This document shows, piece by piece, positions 35,616-43,908 of a stretch of 64,000 nt of DNA. Under the pieces are notes generated by a model. The model was given only the letters and a program-made list of their open reading frames with translations. It was not told where the DNA came from and ran no database searches. The DNA lies in the NCBI GenBank assembly GCA_025358085.1, contig JANYKT010000114.1, forward strand, positions 25,215-89,214. The letters are read 5' to 3'. The translations under genes and the position numbers were made by a program. Each line of letters begins with the position of its first letter. Position 1 is the stretch's first letter. Source of the DNA: Deltaproteobacteria bacterium (GTDB taxonomy: Bacteria; Myxococcota; Myxococcia; Myxococcales; 40CM-4-68-19).

Positions 35616-36751
35616 AATCCCTCGCTGCGCATGAACTTCTCGAGGTGGTGCTCGGTGTCTCCGAGCGTCAGCTCAATGGCCGTCAGCCGACGGAAGTGGT
35701 GGCTGATCATCAGCTCGTCGGTCATGCCCATTCCGCCGTGGAGCTGGACCGCCTGCTGCCCGACGAAGCGGCAGGCCTGGCCGATCAACACCTTGGCGGC
35801 GGAAAGGCTCTTTCCCCGAACCTTTGCATTGGTTTCTGTGCACCGCACTGCCGCGAGGTAGCTCATCGAGCGCGCCTGCTCGACGTGCATCAGCATGTCG
35901 GCCATGCGGTGCTGAAGGGCCTGGAACTTCCCGATGGGCTGCCCGAATTGCTTGCGGGTCTTGGCATACTCGATGGTCGCGTCGAGGCTCGCCTGCAGCG
36001 CGCCTGTGGCCTCCGCGCAGAGGGCTGCTATCCCCACGTCAAACGCCGCTGCGAGCGCGGAGAATGCTTCACCTTCCGGGCCGAGCAATGCGTCGCGCGA
36101 GACTTTGACTTCCTCCAATCGAACTTCGGCCGCGCGCTGGCCGTCGAGCGTTGGATAGGCCCTGAGCGTGACGCCTTCCCGATCGCGGGGCACCAGGAAA
36201 AGAGAGATGCCCGCTTCGCTGTCGATGCTTCCGCTGGTGCGCGCCGAGACCAGCAGCAGATCGGCGGACGGCGCGTGGAGGACAACGGACTTCTCCCCGG
36301 TGAGGACGTAGCCGTCGCCGTCGCGGCTGGCCGAGGTCGAGACGTGCGCGAGCTCATAGCGCGCGGTGGGCTCGCCGTGCGCCGGGACCGCGATCAGTTC
36401 GCCTGCGGCCATTTTCGGCAGGTGGTTTTCTTGCTGGGTGGAAGAGCCCAGCTCGCGGATCAGCACCGTCGAGAGAATGGCGCTCGGCAGGAACGGCTCC
36501 ACCAGCAGGCCGCGGCCGAACGCGGTCATGGTGAGCAGGGTCTCAATCGCTCCCGCGCCGATGCCGCCGTGCTCCTCGGGCACCTGGAGACCCAGCAAAC
36601 CGAGCTCTGCGAGCCCGGCCCAGATCTCGCGGCTCCAGCCATCTTTGGATTTCAGGATGGCCTTGCGCGATTCGAATGGATACTGCCGTGCGACGAACTT
36701 CTGCACGGTGTCGCTGAGCTGCTCCTGCTCTTTGGTCAGATTGAAGTCCAT
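35612..36751 (-). CDS. Acyl-CoA dehydrogenase, small (PimD-like) subunit
   Basis: A 379-residue ACAD-fold protein resembling the small subunit of pimeloyl-CoA dehydrogenase (PimD), also like the non-catalytic partner in FadE28/29 heteromers. MDFNLTKEQEQLSDTVQKF opens the fold and LHGGMGMTDELMISHHF is near the end. The usual C-terminal catalytic EGTSEIQ is replaced by TLGDTEHHLEKF, with no base in that position, so this subunit probably does not perform catalysis itself. It is followed by fadB (ATGA overlap) and preceded by the large-subunit gene 3 bases away. Confidence 0.85.
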   Translation of the reverse strand: MDFNLTKEQEQLSDTVQKFVARQYPFESRKAILKSKDGWSREIWAGLAELGLLGLQVPEEHGGIGAGAIETLLTMTAFGRGLLVEPFLPSAILSTVLIRELGSSTQQENHLPKMAAGELIAVPAHGEPTARYELAHVSTSASRDGDGYVLTGEKSVVLHAPSADLLLVSARTSGSIDSEAGISLFLVPRDREGVTLRAYPTLDGQRAAEVRLEEVKVSRDALLGPEGEAFSALAAAFDVGIAALCAEATGALQASLDATIEYAKTRKQFGQPIGKFQALQHRMADMLMHVEQARSMSYLAAVRCTETNAKVRGKSLSAAKVLIGQACRFVGQQAVQLHGGMGMTDELMISHHFRRLTAIELTLGDTEHHLEKFMRSEGL

Positions 36752-36754
36752 GCT

Positions 36755-37930
36755 TTAGAGCCTCAGGAGCCACTGCGAGATGATGTTCTTCTGGATCTCA
36801 TTGGACCCGCCGTAGATCGACGTCTTGCGAAAGTTGCAATAGGTGGCCGCGAGCTGCGGCGCATACGCGGGACCGGCCGCCTCGCCCTCGTCCTGGAGAG
36901 GCAAGGCATAGGGACCCACCGCTTGCATCATCAGCTCGGAGAGGGCCTGCTGGATCTCGGTGCCCTTGATCTTGAGCAGCGAGGCCTCGGGTCCGGGAGC
37001 CTTGCGCGCGGCATCGGCCGACACCACGCGAAGGCTCGTGATCTCCAGCGCCATCAGCTCGATTTCCACCTGCGCCACCCGCGCGCCAAACCAGGGATCC
37101 TCGAGCAGCGGCTTGCCGTGCTTGCGCTCGGAGGCAGCGATGTTCTTCAGCCGCTGGAGCTCGCGCTTGGAGCCGCCCACGCCGGCGATGTTGGTGCGCT
37201 CATGGCCGAGCAGGAACTTGGCGTAGGTCCACCCGCTGTTCTCCTCGCCCACCAGGTTCTCGATTGGAACGCGCACGTCCTCGAACCAGACCTCGTTGAC
37301 CTCGTGGCCGCCGTCCATGGTGATGATGGGCCGCACGGTGATACCTGGCGACTTCATGTCGATGAGCAGGAACGAGATGCCCGCTTGCGCCTTGACCCTG
37401 GGGTCTGTCCGGACCAGGCAGAAGATCCAGTCCGCGTGCTGCGCGAGCGTGATCCAGGTCTTCTGTCCATTGACGACGTATTCATTTCCCTCGCGAATCG
37501 CCGAAGTCTTGAGCGAGGCCAGGTCCGAACCTGAGCCGGGCTCGGAGTATCCCTGACACCACCAGTCCTCGGCGGAAGCGATCCGCGGAAGGAAGCGCTG
37601 CTGCTGGGCGACATCGCCGAAAGTCATGATCACGGGGCCCACCATGCGGAGCCCGAACGGGAGCAGCCGTGGCGCGCCAGAGCTCGCCGACTCCTCCTCG
37701 AAGATGTACTCGCGGACCGGGTCCCAGCCGGTGCCGCCAAAGTTCGTCGGCCAGCTCGGCGCCCCCCAACCGTGGGCACCCAGGATGCGGTGCCAGGCGA
37801 TGTGATCGTCGCGGGAGATGGGGACGCCGTTCAGGACCTTGCGGCGAATCTCCGGAGGAAGGCCTTGGTGGACGAACGCCCGCACCTCCTCGCGAAAAGC
37901 CTGCTCCTCCGGCGTGAAATTCAGATCCAT
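36755..37930 (-). CDS. Acyl-CoA dehydrogenase, large (PimC-like) subunit
   Basis: A 391-residue ACAD resembling the large subunit of pimeloyl-CoA dehydrogenase. It has CQGYSEPGSGSDLASLKTSA (flavin region), VNGQKTWITLAQHADWIF and a C-terminal IYGGSNEIQKNII. The C-terminal position holds Gly (YGGS) rather than the common Glu; in heteromeric ACADs the base is a Glu on an internal helix, and GHERTNIAG is a candidate here. It is the first gene of the operon and pairs with the downstream small subunit. The substrate is inferred to be a dicarboxylyl-CoA; a steroid side chain is an alternative. Confidence 0.85.
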   Translation of the reverse strand: MDLNFTPEEQAFREEVRAFVHQGLPPEIRRKVLNGVPISRDDHIAWHRILGAHGWGAPSWPTNFGGTGWDPVREYIFEEESASSGAPRLLPFGLRMVGPVIMTFGDVAQQQRFLPRIASAEDWWCQGYSEPGSGSDLASLKTSAIREGNEYVVNGQKTWITLAQHADWIFCLVRTDPRVKAQAGISFLLIDMKSPGITVRPIITMDGGHEVNEVWFEDVRVPIENLVGEENSGWTYAKFLLGHERTNIAGVGGSKRELQRLKNIAASERKHGKPLLEDPWFGARVAQVEIELMALEITSLRVVSADAARKAPGPEASLLKIKGTEIQQALSELMMQAVGPYALPLQDEGEAAGPAYAPQLAATYCNFRKTSIYGGSNEIQKNIISQWLLRL

Positions 37931-38060
37931 TTCAATTCCTTAGCGAGGCTCCAGGAAGCGCTGGAGGCAAAGGGCGCGGAAGATACGCCGCGGTCGTCAG
38001 GCGTTCAAGAAGCGCTGCACCCGTGGTGCAATGCCGCACAAATTGCGTTAGACGCCGGGC

Positions 38061-39251
38061 ATGAGCGCATCGACTGCCGAGCCACGGTTCGCCTGGGAAG
38101 ACCCCTTGTTGATCGACGATCAGCTCGCCGAGGACGAAAAGAAAATTCGGGACCTTGCTCGCGGCTACGCGCAAGACAAGCTGATGCCACGGGTGCTGGA
38201 GGCGAACCGGCACGAGCACTTCGACCGCGAGATCATGAACGAGATGGGGGCGCTGGGGCTGCTCGGTTCAACCCTGCAGGGGTACGGCTGCGCGGGCGTC
38301 AATTACGTCTCGTATGGCCTGATCGCGCGCGAGATCGAGCGGGTCGACAGCGGCTACCGCTCGGCGCTCAGCGTTCAGTCGAGCCTGGTGATGTGGCCCA
38401 TCCATGCGTACGGGTCCGAGGCCCAGAAGCAGCGCTTCCTGCCGGGGCTAGCCACTGGCGAACTGGTGGGCTGCTTCGGACTCACCGAGCCGAATCACGG
38501 CTCCGACCCCGGCAGTATGGAGGCGCGCGCGCAGAAGACCGCCGGGGGCTATTTGCTGCGAGGCGAGAAGTCCTGGATCACGAACTCCCCCATCGCCGAT
38601 GTTTTCGTGGTCTGGGCCAAAGACGACAGCGGGAAGATTCGCGGCTACCTGCTGGAAAAGGCAATGAAGGGCCTGACCGCTCCGAAGATGCAGGGCAAGT
38701 TCAGCCTGCGCGCCTCGAGCACCGGAATGATCGTCATGGACGACGTGCTGGTGCCCGAGGAAAATCTGCTGCCCGGTGTCTCGGGACTCAAAGGTCCCTT
38801 CGGGTGTCTGAGCCGCGCCCGCTATGGCATCTCCTGGGGGGCCATGGGCGCCGCCGAGTTCTGCTGGCACCGCGCCAGACAGTACACGCTCGACCGCAAG
38901 CAATTCGGCCGCCCGCTGGCGGCGAACCAGCTCATCCAGGTAAAGCTGGCCGACATGCAGACCGAGATCGCGCTCGGACTGCAGGCCGCTCTGCGACTTG
39001 GTCGTCTGATGGACGAGGAGCGCGCCGCGCCGGAGATGATCTCGATGTTGAAGCGCAACTCCTGCGGGAAGGCGCTCGCAATCGCGCGGGTCGCCCGGGA
39101 CATGCACGGCGGCAACGGCATCTCGGACGAGTTCCACGTCATCCGCCACGTCATGAATCTGGAGGCGGTCAACACCTACGAGGGTACGCACGATATCCAC
39201 GCGCTGATCCTGGGGCGCGCGATGACCGGGATCGCGGCTTTTGGCGGCTGA
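38061..39251 (+). CDS. gcdH: Glutaryl-CoA dehydrogenase
   Basis: A 396-residue ACAD closely matching glutaryl-CoA dehydrogenase, which oxidises and decarboxylates glutaryl-CoA to crotonyl-CoA. Family-specific runs include [39 protein letters not shown], a [14 protein letters not shown] segment, and [18 protein letters not shown], which carries the Arg that binds the distal carboxylate. The catalytic Glu is in [15 protein letters not shown]. It is divergent from the pim-like operon with 130 bases between the starts. Odd-chain dicarboxylate oxidation by that operon would yield glutaryl-CoA, so the two units form one route. Confidence 0.93.
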   Translation: MSASTAEPRFAWEDPLLIDDQLAEDEKKIRDLARGYAQDKLMPRVLEANRHEHFDREIMNEMGALGLLGSTLQGYGCAGVNYVSYGLIAREIERVDSGYRSALSVQSSLVMWPIHAYGSEAQKQRFLPGLATGELVGCFGLTEPNHGSDPGSMEARAQKTAGGYLLRGEKSWITNSPIADVFVVWAKDDSGKIRGYLLEKAMKGLTAPKMQGKFSLRASSTGMIVMDDVLVPEENLLPGVSGLKGPFGCLSRARYGISWGAMGAAEFCWHRARQYTLDRKQFGRPLAANQLIQVKLADMQTEIALGLQAALRLGRLMDEERAAPEMISMLKRNSCGKALAIARVARDMHGGNGISDEFHVIRHVMNLEAVNTYEGTHDIHALILGRAMTGIAAFGG

Positions 39252-39291
39252 CAAAGATTCTGGCTTGGTCGCCCTTGCGCTGCAAAGAATC

Positions 39292-39323
39292 CCGCCGACC
39301 GCCGGTCCTGCGCGCGTCGGCGG
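39292..39323. terminator. GC-rich hairpin after gcdH
   Basis: CCGCCGAC at 39292-39299 pairs with GTCGGCGG at 39316-39323 around a 16-base loop, 40 bases after the gcdH stop. There is no following T-run, so it is at best a weak intrinsic terminator or an mRNA-end stabiliser. Confidence 0.3.
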
Positions 39324-39577
39324 CTCATCGCTCCACCTGCCGAAGCCTCTCCTTCTAGTCATGGACACTCCTTGATGAGGCGTTTAGTTGGGGCGTTAAA
39401 AACGAACCCGGGCGAGACGGGTCCGCGATGACCTGCTTCACCTTCACGGTCGCGGGTGAAATAGTTCCTCGCGCAAGCCCGTCAGAAGGATGTGCTCTGC
39501 CCCCCGGATTGCGAGCCCTGTTGAACTCTGGCATTGCGAGCGCGGCAGGCGTGTTTTCGACAGTAGGTAGTAAATGC

Positions 39578-39605
39578 TTGCCTATATCCCGGCGCCTATT
39601 AGAAT
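39578..39605 (+). promoter_or_regulatory. Candidate sigma-70-type promoter
   Basis: TTGCCT (39578-39583) and TAGAAT (39600-39605) are separated by 16 bases and stand just before the ATG at 39613. The -10 matches the consensus at five of six positions. Transcription would begin at or next to the start codon, so the mRNA would be nearly leaderless. The rest of the 360-bp gap between gcdH and this gene shows nothing else I can assign apart from the hairpin. Confidence 0.35.
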
Positions 39606-39612
39606 GCGGCGT

Positions 39613-40200
39613 ATGCCCCGTTCAAAGACAAACGTAACCAATCCTTCCCTTCACCCACTCGACACCTTCCTTCGCCACGTCGCGCAGGTTTTTGGCCAGC
39701 ATCTCTCGGAGGTCATTGGTCGAGCGCAGGGTACACCCCGTGCTCTGACCGCAATACCGAATGCGCAGGTAGCAGCGAAGCAAAAGCGCATCAGCCGGTT
39801 CGCTGGAGTCAAGGTCAATATGGATTGCCGCGTGGCCGATTGCCTTGATATCTCTGGTGGCCCCCGCTGGGGCTATATGTGCAAGAAGCACAGGAAGCTC
39901 TCGAAGAAGGCCCAGCAGGCAGCGCGGGCGGCATGGAACGCCTCGGCGCATGCGACGCAGGCAGTCGCTCCAATCGGTGCAAAGAATGCCGGGAGCGCCA
40001 AGAACTCGGCATCGCTGGGTGAGAACACGGCAGTCTTGCTCGCTCACATCAAAACCAACGCGGGGCAACGCCTGGAGCAAATCGCGGCGGCGATGAAGGT
40101 TGCGACCAGCGCTATCAAGGCCTCGGCAGCTCAATTGCGCGCTGAAAAGAGAGTCACCACGAAGGGCGAGAAGCGCGGGACGAAATACTTCGCAGCGTGA
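39613..40200 (+). CDS. Hypothetical protein with Cys/His cluster and winged-helix-like tail
   Basis: A 195-residue basic protein I do not recognise by name. A C-x4-C-x12-C-x2-H cluster (CRVADC ... MCKKH, about residues 72-94) looks like a small zinc-binding knuckle. A Lys/Ala-rich linker follows. The last 55 residues (ENTAVLLAHIKTNAGQRLEQ, then an Ala-rich helix, RVTTKGEKRGTKYFAA) have the helix-helix-helix-wing pattern of a DNA-binding domain. The start at 39613 fits the promoter above; an in-frame ATG at 39574 is upstream. It stands alone in a gene-poor region. A nucleic-acid-binding or regulatory role is inferred from the charge and motifs. Confidence 0.6.
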   Translation: MPRSKTNVTNPSLHPLDTFLRHVAQVFGQHLSEVIGRAQGTPRALTAIPNAQVAAKQKRISRFAGVKVNMDCRVADCLDISGGPRWGYMCKKHRKLSKKAQQAARAAWNASAHATQAVAPIGAKNAGSAKNSASLGENTAVLLAHIKTNAGQRLEQIAAAMKVATSAIKASAAQLRAEKRVTTKGEKRGTKYFAA

Positions 40201-40965
40201 TCCCCAGTGTGACCAGCATCGTCAGCCGTGGGAGCTGAACGCTCTCACGGCTGCCAAAGCAAGCGACCCGTGCGCACCCGGGCGACGCTCAGCGTCGCCC
40301 GCGCGGAAATCCGGACCGCCATTTGCGAGGTCTTGAACCCTCACACGAGAGGCCGCAAGGGATACACTTCTGGCCCACGATAAAGTTCAGCCTGAACGGC
40401 CGTCACTCGTCCTTCGGTTGCCGGGCGCGCTTTCGCTACTACCTCCTCGAGCGGTGCGACATACCGTCGGTGTCCACGGTTCCGACCGCGGCGTCGCCGG
40501 CAGGTGCCGTCGTGATCGATTAAATCGGGCGCAGAAATCGTCACATCATAAGTGGTGTCAAGGTCATAGTGGAAGACATAGTGGGCGACAGGACCTAATG
40601 GGTGTTGTGACCAGCACGGCAAGAGTTCGGGTCAGAAGCACCAGTTCAAACGGTCCGGTACGCGTCGGTCAGGCCGTCACGATGAGCGCGCACGCTTTGC
40701 TGGACGGAACAATTGTGAACCATGATGAGTGCGATACGCCAGACTAACACTACTGCGTTAGCCTTTGGGACCGCGCGACCAGGGTCATTTCGATCGCTTG
40801 GCGCGAGCACCAATAGAATCGGTGGCAGCCGCGAGCCGTGCGCGATCTGACAGGGACCAGGACCTCCATGGGCGCAGGGGTGGCAGAGTGAATCGAGAGC
40901 TTCTTTGGGCGAGGCGGCGGCATCCTCGGCAGACCAGACTTCGAGTTCAATCAGGGTCCGGGAGC
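40201..40965. other. Gene-poor region, no supported gene
   Basis: About 760 bases with only short, unrecognised frames on both strands. A plus-strand frame ending at 40747 reads SSNGPVRVGQAVTMSAHALL and a minus-strand frame near 40550 reads HYDLDTTYDVTISAPDL. Both are vaguely like pieces of Ig-like extracellular repeats, but neither has a start, length or context that supports a gene. The sequence is somewhat less GC-rich than its neighbours, as expected for decaying DNA. Confidence 0.4.
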
Positions 40966-40969
40966 TTCA

Positions 40970-41132
40970 CGAAGAGATGGCGAGTAGAAGTGCCGCCGAC
41001 TGCGATCACCGAGGCCGAAAGGCTCCTCGCGTTCAGGTCGTTCCAGGGAACCTCCGGGAATTGATTGAAGCAGTCGTGACCTGCAACGGAGGGCGACCTC
41101 AAGTTTCGCCTGCAGGCGCTGGAGCGCCATGA
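40970..41132 (+). pseudogene. Possible relic of a sigma-54 activator C-terminal part
   Basis: One frame reads RVEVPPTAITEAERLLAFRS up to about 41040. The next frame continues VPGNLRELIEAVV and stops at 41132. PGNLREL is a hallmark of the last part of the AAA+ domain of sigma-54 activators, and the preceding stretch fits its helical lead-in. There is no ATPase core or DNA-binding helix. If correct this is a small, frameshifted relic; the match is short and could be chance. Confidence 0.3.
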
Positions 41133-41210
41133 CCTTCCGTCGATGCTGTTAGTCCCGCGAGTCGTGTTGTTTCCTGAAATGCCCGGGCGGTTTGTGCGTT
41201 AGAGGCTCGC

Positions 41211-43895
41211 ATGCACCTGTTCCGCGCGACGCTCCTGGCTCTCATGGCGGCCGTCGCCGCGCGCGCGGAGGACGGCGCCGCAGACCAGGAGCTGCCACCC
41301 GAGGCGACCTTCATGCGCACCGCGCACGCCGCGCGGCGGACCGGCCCCATCACGCTCGACGGCAAGATGGACGAGCCCGCGTGGCAGGCGGCAGAGTTGC
41401 AGGAACACTTCCGCCAGGCCCACCCGGATGAGGGCGCGGAAGCCAGCGTCGCCACCCGCTTTCGCGTGCTCTGGGACGACGAGAACATCTATGTCGGCGT
41501 CGAGTGCGACGACCCGCGGGAGCCCACCGCGACGCTCAGCCGGCGCGACCGCTTCGTCGAAGGCGACTTCGTCTCGTTCGACTTCGACACCACGCTCGAC
41601 CGCCGCACCGCCTACCACTTCCAGGTCTACGCCTCGGGAACGCAGCTGGACGGCATCCATTTTAATGACACCGAACTGACCACCGACTGGGACGGCGCCT
41701 GGGACTCGGCGGTCGCGCGCTCCAGCAAGGGATGGTCGCTCGAGGTGCGCATTCCGTTGCGGCTGATGCGCATCCCCGAACATGCCCAGGCTTTCGGCTT
41801 CAACCTCTACCGGAAGCTCTCGCGGCGCCAGGAGGAGGACCAGTGGCGCTACCGGCCCAACGGTCGCCCGGGGGACATCAGCCGGCTGGGGCGGCTCGAA
41901 GGAATCGCCGGCATCAAGCCGGTGCGCGCCCTGGAGCTGCGACCCTACTTCGGGGCGCGCGCGATTCGCACCGCGCCCGCTCCGTCGTCGGCCGTCCCCA
42001 GCGCAGCGCTCGGCGGCTGTTCGTCGGTGGGGCTGAGCCCGTACCGCGTGGTCGAGGGCTGCGTGGGCCTGGACCTCCGCTACAACCTCGCGAGCGACCT
42101 CGCTCTGGTCGGCACCATCAATCCCGACTTCGGCCAGGTCGAGGCGGACCAGCGAGTGCTGAACCTCAGCACCTTCGAGACCTTCTTTCCCGAGAAGCGG
42201 CCCTTCTTTCTCGAGGGACTCGACCTCTTCAAGTCGCCGCTGCGCGTGGAAATCGGCGGACCCTACGGAGGCGACGCGTACCAGATGTTCTACTCGCGGC
42301 GCATCGGCCGCGCTTCGCCCAGCCTCTCGCTCAACGACGGTCAGAGTCTCGTCTACCAACCGTCTGTAGTGCCGCTCGCCACCGCCGCCAAGCTGAGCGG
42401 AACCCTGCAAGGCGCGAGCGTGGGGCTGCTCACCGCCCTCGAGCCGCGGCTGCTGGCGCAGGTCCAGGAGCGCGACGGCGGCGTGCACGACCTGCGCACG
42501 ATCGAGGCACGCAGCACCGCCGCGGCGCGGGTACGAATCCCGGTCGGCGACCACGCGCTGGTGGGCATCTCGGGCACGGCAGTCGATCCGATCTTCGCCA
42601 GTCCGTTCCTCGGTCTCGAGCGGCGCCACGCGCACGTCGGCGCGGGCGACGTCACCATCTTCAGCGACGACCGCACTTGGGATTTCACTGCGCAGGGCAC
42701 AGGCTCGCTGCTCACCAGCCACGCGCCCGAGACGCTGCGCGACGGCACTTACGCCGCCGACAGCTCGGGCGGCTACGCGGCCTCGGCCCGTCTCCACCAC
42801 GCCGAGGAGTATTGGGGCTTCGGCCTTAACACCGACTACCTGACCCCGACTTTCAACGTGAACGATCTCGGATTCCTCCCTCGAGCCAACCTCTCGCGCG
42901 CCATGGGCTACCTGGCCATCCGCGACCCGCACGCGAACTCCTGGCGACAAAGCACGCAGCTCATCATGGGCGGCAAGGAAGTGCACGACGCCGGGCTCGG
43001 CAACCGGCTCGATCGCGAGCTGTTCGGCGAGTGGAGCCTGACCGACAACGATTTCTGGTTCTATGACCTGGGCGGTACGGTCCAGGCCCCGTTCGTGGAC
43101 GACCGCGAGATGCTGGACGGCACTCCCATCGAGCGCCAGGCTGACGCGTTCGCGTATGGCTTCATCTCCAGCGACTCGCGCAAGGCGCTGCAGCTCCAGT
43201 TCGACTTCACCGAGTCGCGCTCATTCCCCCGCTACGAGCGCCAGAATCAACTTGCGGTCACCGCTATCTTCCGGCCGCTCCCACAGCTCGAGGGCAGCTT
43301 CAATGTGTCCTACAACGAGAACGCCGGCACCTTCCGGCAGATCCGGGCGGCGGGCGTGCTTTCACCGTCGGCCTGCGGGCAACTGGGTTCCACAGCGTGT
43401 ACCGGCGACCCGACCGTGCAGCTCGATCCGCGCGCGGCCATCACCGGCCGCCGCGAATATATCGTTGCGCAGCAGCAGGCTCGCAGTGTCAGCGCTTTAT
43501 TGAGAGCCACCTATGCATTCACACCGCACCTCACGCTCCAATCGTACGCGCAGCTCTTTACCGCCGGCATTTCCTATGGAGCGCCGTATCGCGCGCTCGC
43601 GACCGCCGGCAAGCCGACCCTGCGCCTTTCGGACCTGGTCCCGGCGACCAGCGATGATAGCGCCCCGAATGCAAACGATCGGCAGGCCGGGCTCAACGTC
43701 AATCTGATTCTCCGTTGGGAGTGGCGCACGGGCAGCACCTTCTATCTGGTCTATGCGCACCAGAGCTCCAACGACTTCACTCCTTCGGCCGGCCCGCTCA
43801 GCTTCCGCGGCGAGCTTTCGGCGCTGGGCGCGAGCGGCGTCACGCACGGGGACACGCTGCTCGTGAAGGTGGACCTGCTCGAAGCAATCCGGTGA
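41211..43895 (+). CDS. DUF5916-family outer-membrane protein with CBM9-like domain
   Basis: An 894-residue exported protein. A signal peptide ends near AVAARAE. Residues about 40-230 resemble a family-9 carbohydrate-binding-like domain (LDGKMDEPAWQAAELQEHF, then a DDENIYVGVECDDP segment). The rest matches DUF5916, with the diagnostic NPDFGQVEADQ and STFETFFPEKRPFFLEGLD, followed by many alternating strands with aromatic ends, suggesting a large beta-barrel. Members are widespread in Bacteroidota and Myxococcota and are uncharacterised. It precedes the UbiB-type gene by 13 bases. Surface glycan binding or uptake is a reasonable guess only. Confidence 0.85.
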   Translation: MHLFRATLLALMAAVAARAEDGAADQELPPEATFMRTAHAARRTGPITLDGKMDEPAWQAAELQEHFRQAHPDEGAEASVATRFRVLWDDENIYVGVECDDPREPTATLSRRDRFVEGDFVSFDFDTTLDRRTAYHFQVYASGTQLDGIHFNDTELTTDWDGAWDSAVARSSKGWSLEVRIPLRLMRIPEHAQAFGFNLYRKLSRRQEEDQWRYRPNGRPGDISRLGRLEGIAGIKPVRALELRPYFGARAIRTAPAPSSAVPSAALGGCSSVGLSPYRVVEGCVGLDLRYNLASDLALVGTINPDFGQVEADQRVLNLSTFETFFPEKRPFFLEGLDLFKSPLRVEIGGPYGGDAYQMFYSRRIGRASPSLSLNDGQSLVYQPSVVPLATAAKLSGTLQGASVGLLTALEPRLLAQVQERDGGVHDLRTIEARSTAAARVRIPVGDHALVGISGTAVDPIFASPFLGLERRHAHVGAGDVTIFSDDRTWDFTAQGTGSLLTSHAPETLRDGTYAADSSGGYAASARLHHAEEYWGFGLNTDYLTPTFNVNDLGFLPRANLSRAMGYLAIRDPHANSWRQSTQLIMGGKEVHDAGLGNRLDRELFGEWSLTDNDFWFYDLGGTVQAPFVDDREMLDGTPIERQADAFAYGFISSDSRKALQLQFDFTESRSFPRYERQNQLAVTAIFRPLPQLEGSFNVSYNENAGTFRQIRAAGVLSPSACGQLGSTACTGDPTVQLDPRAAITGRREYIVAQQQARSVSALLRATYAFTPHLTLQSYAQLFTAGISYGAPYRALATAGKPTLRLSDLVPATSDDSAPNANDRQAGLNVNLILRWEWRTGSTFYLVYAHQSSNDFTPSAGPLSFRGELSALGASGVTHGDTLLVKVDLLEAIR

Positions 43896-43908
43896 TAGAA
43901 GCGCGTCG

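Noticed and set aside
39360..39480. Possible tRNA-like GAACCCGGG and GGTCCGCGATGACC segments
   Set aside because: No cloverleaf can be drawn, and the conserved T-loop sequence and acceptor pairing are absent.
40341..40747. Ig-like domain fragments on both strands
   Set aside because: The resemblance is to a few residues only, without start codon, length or domain pattern; not listed as genes.
41199..42986. Long minus-strand frame of 595 codons
   Set aside because: Antisense to the DUF5916 gene, whose motifs and signal peptide are clear; low-complexity Glu/Arg/Val composition.
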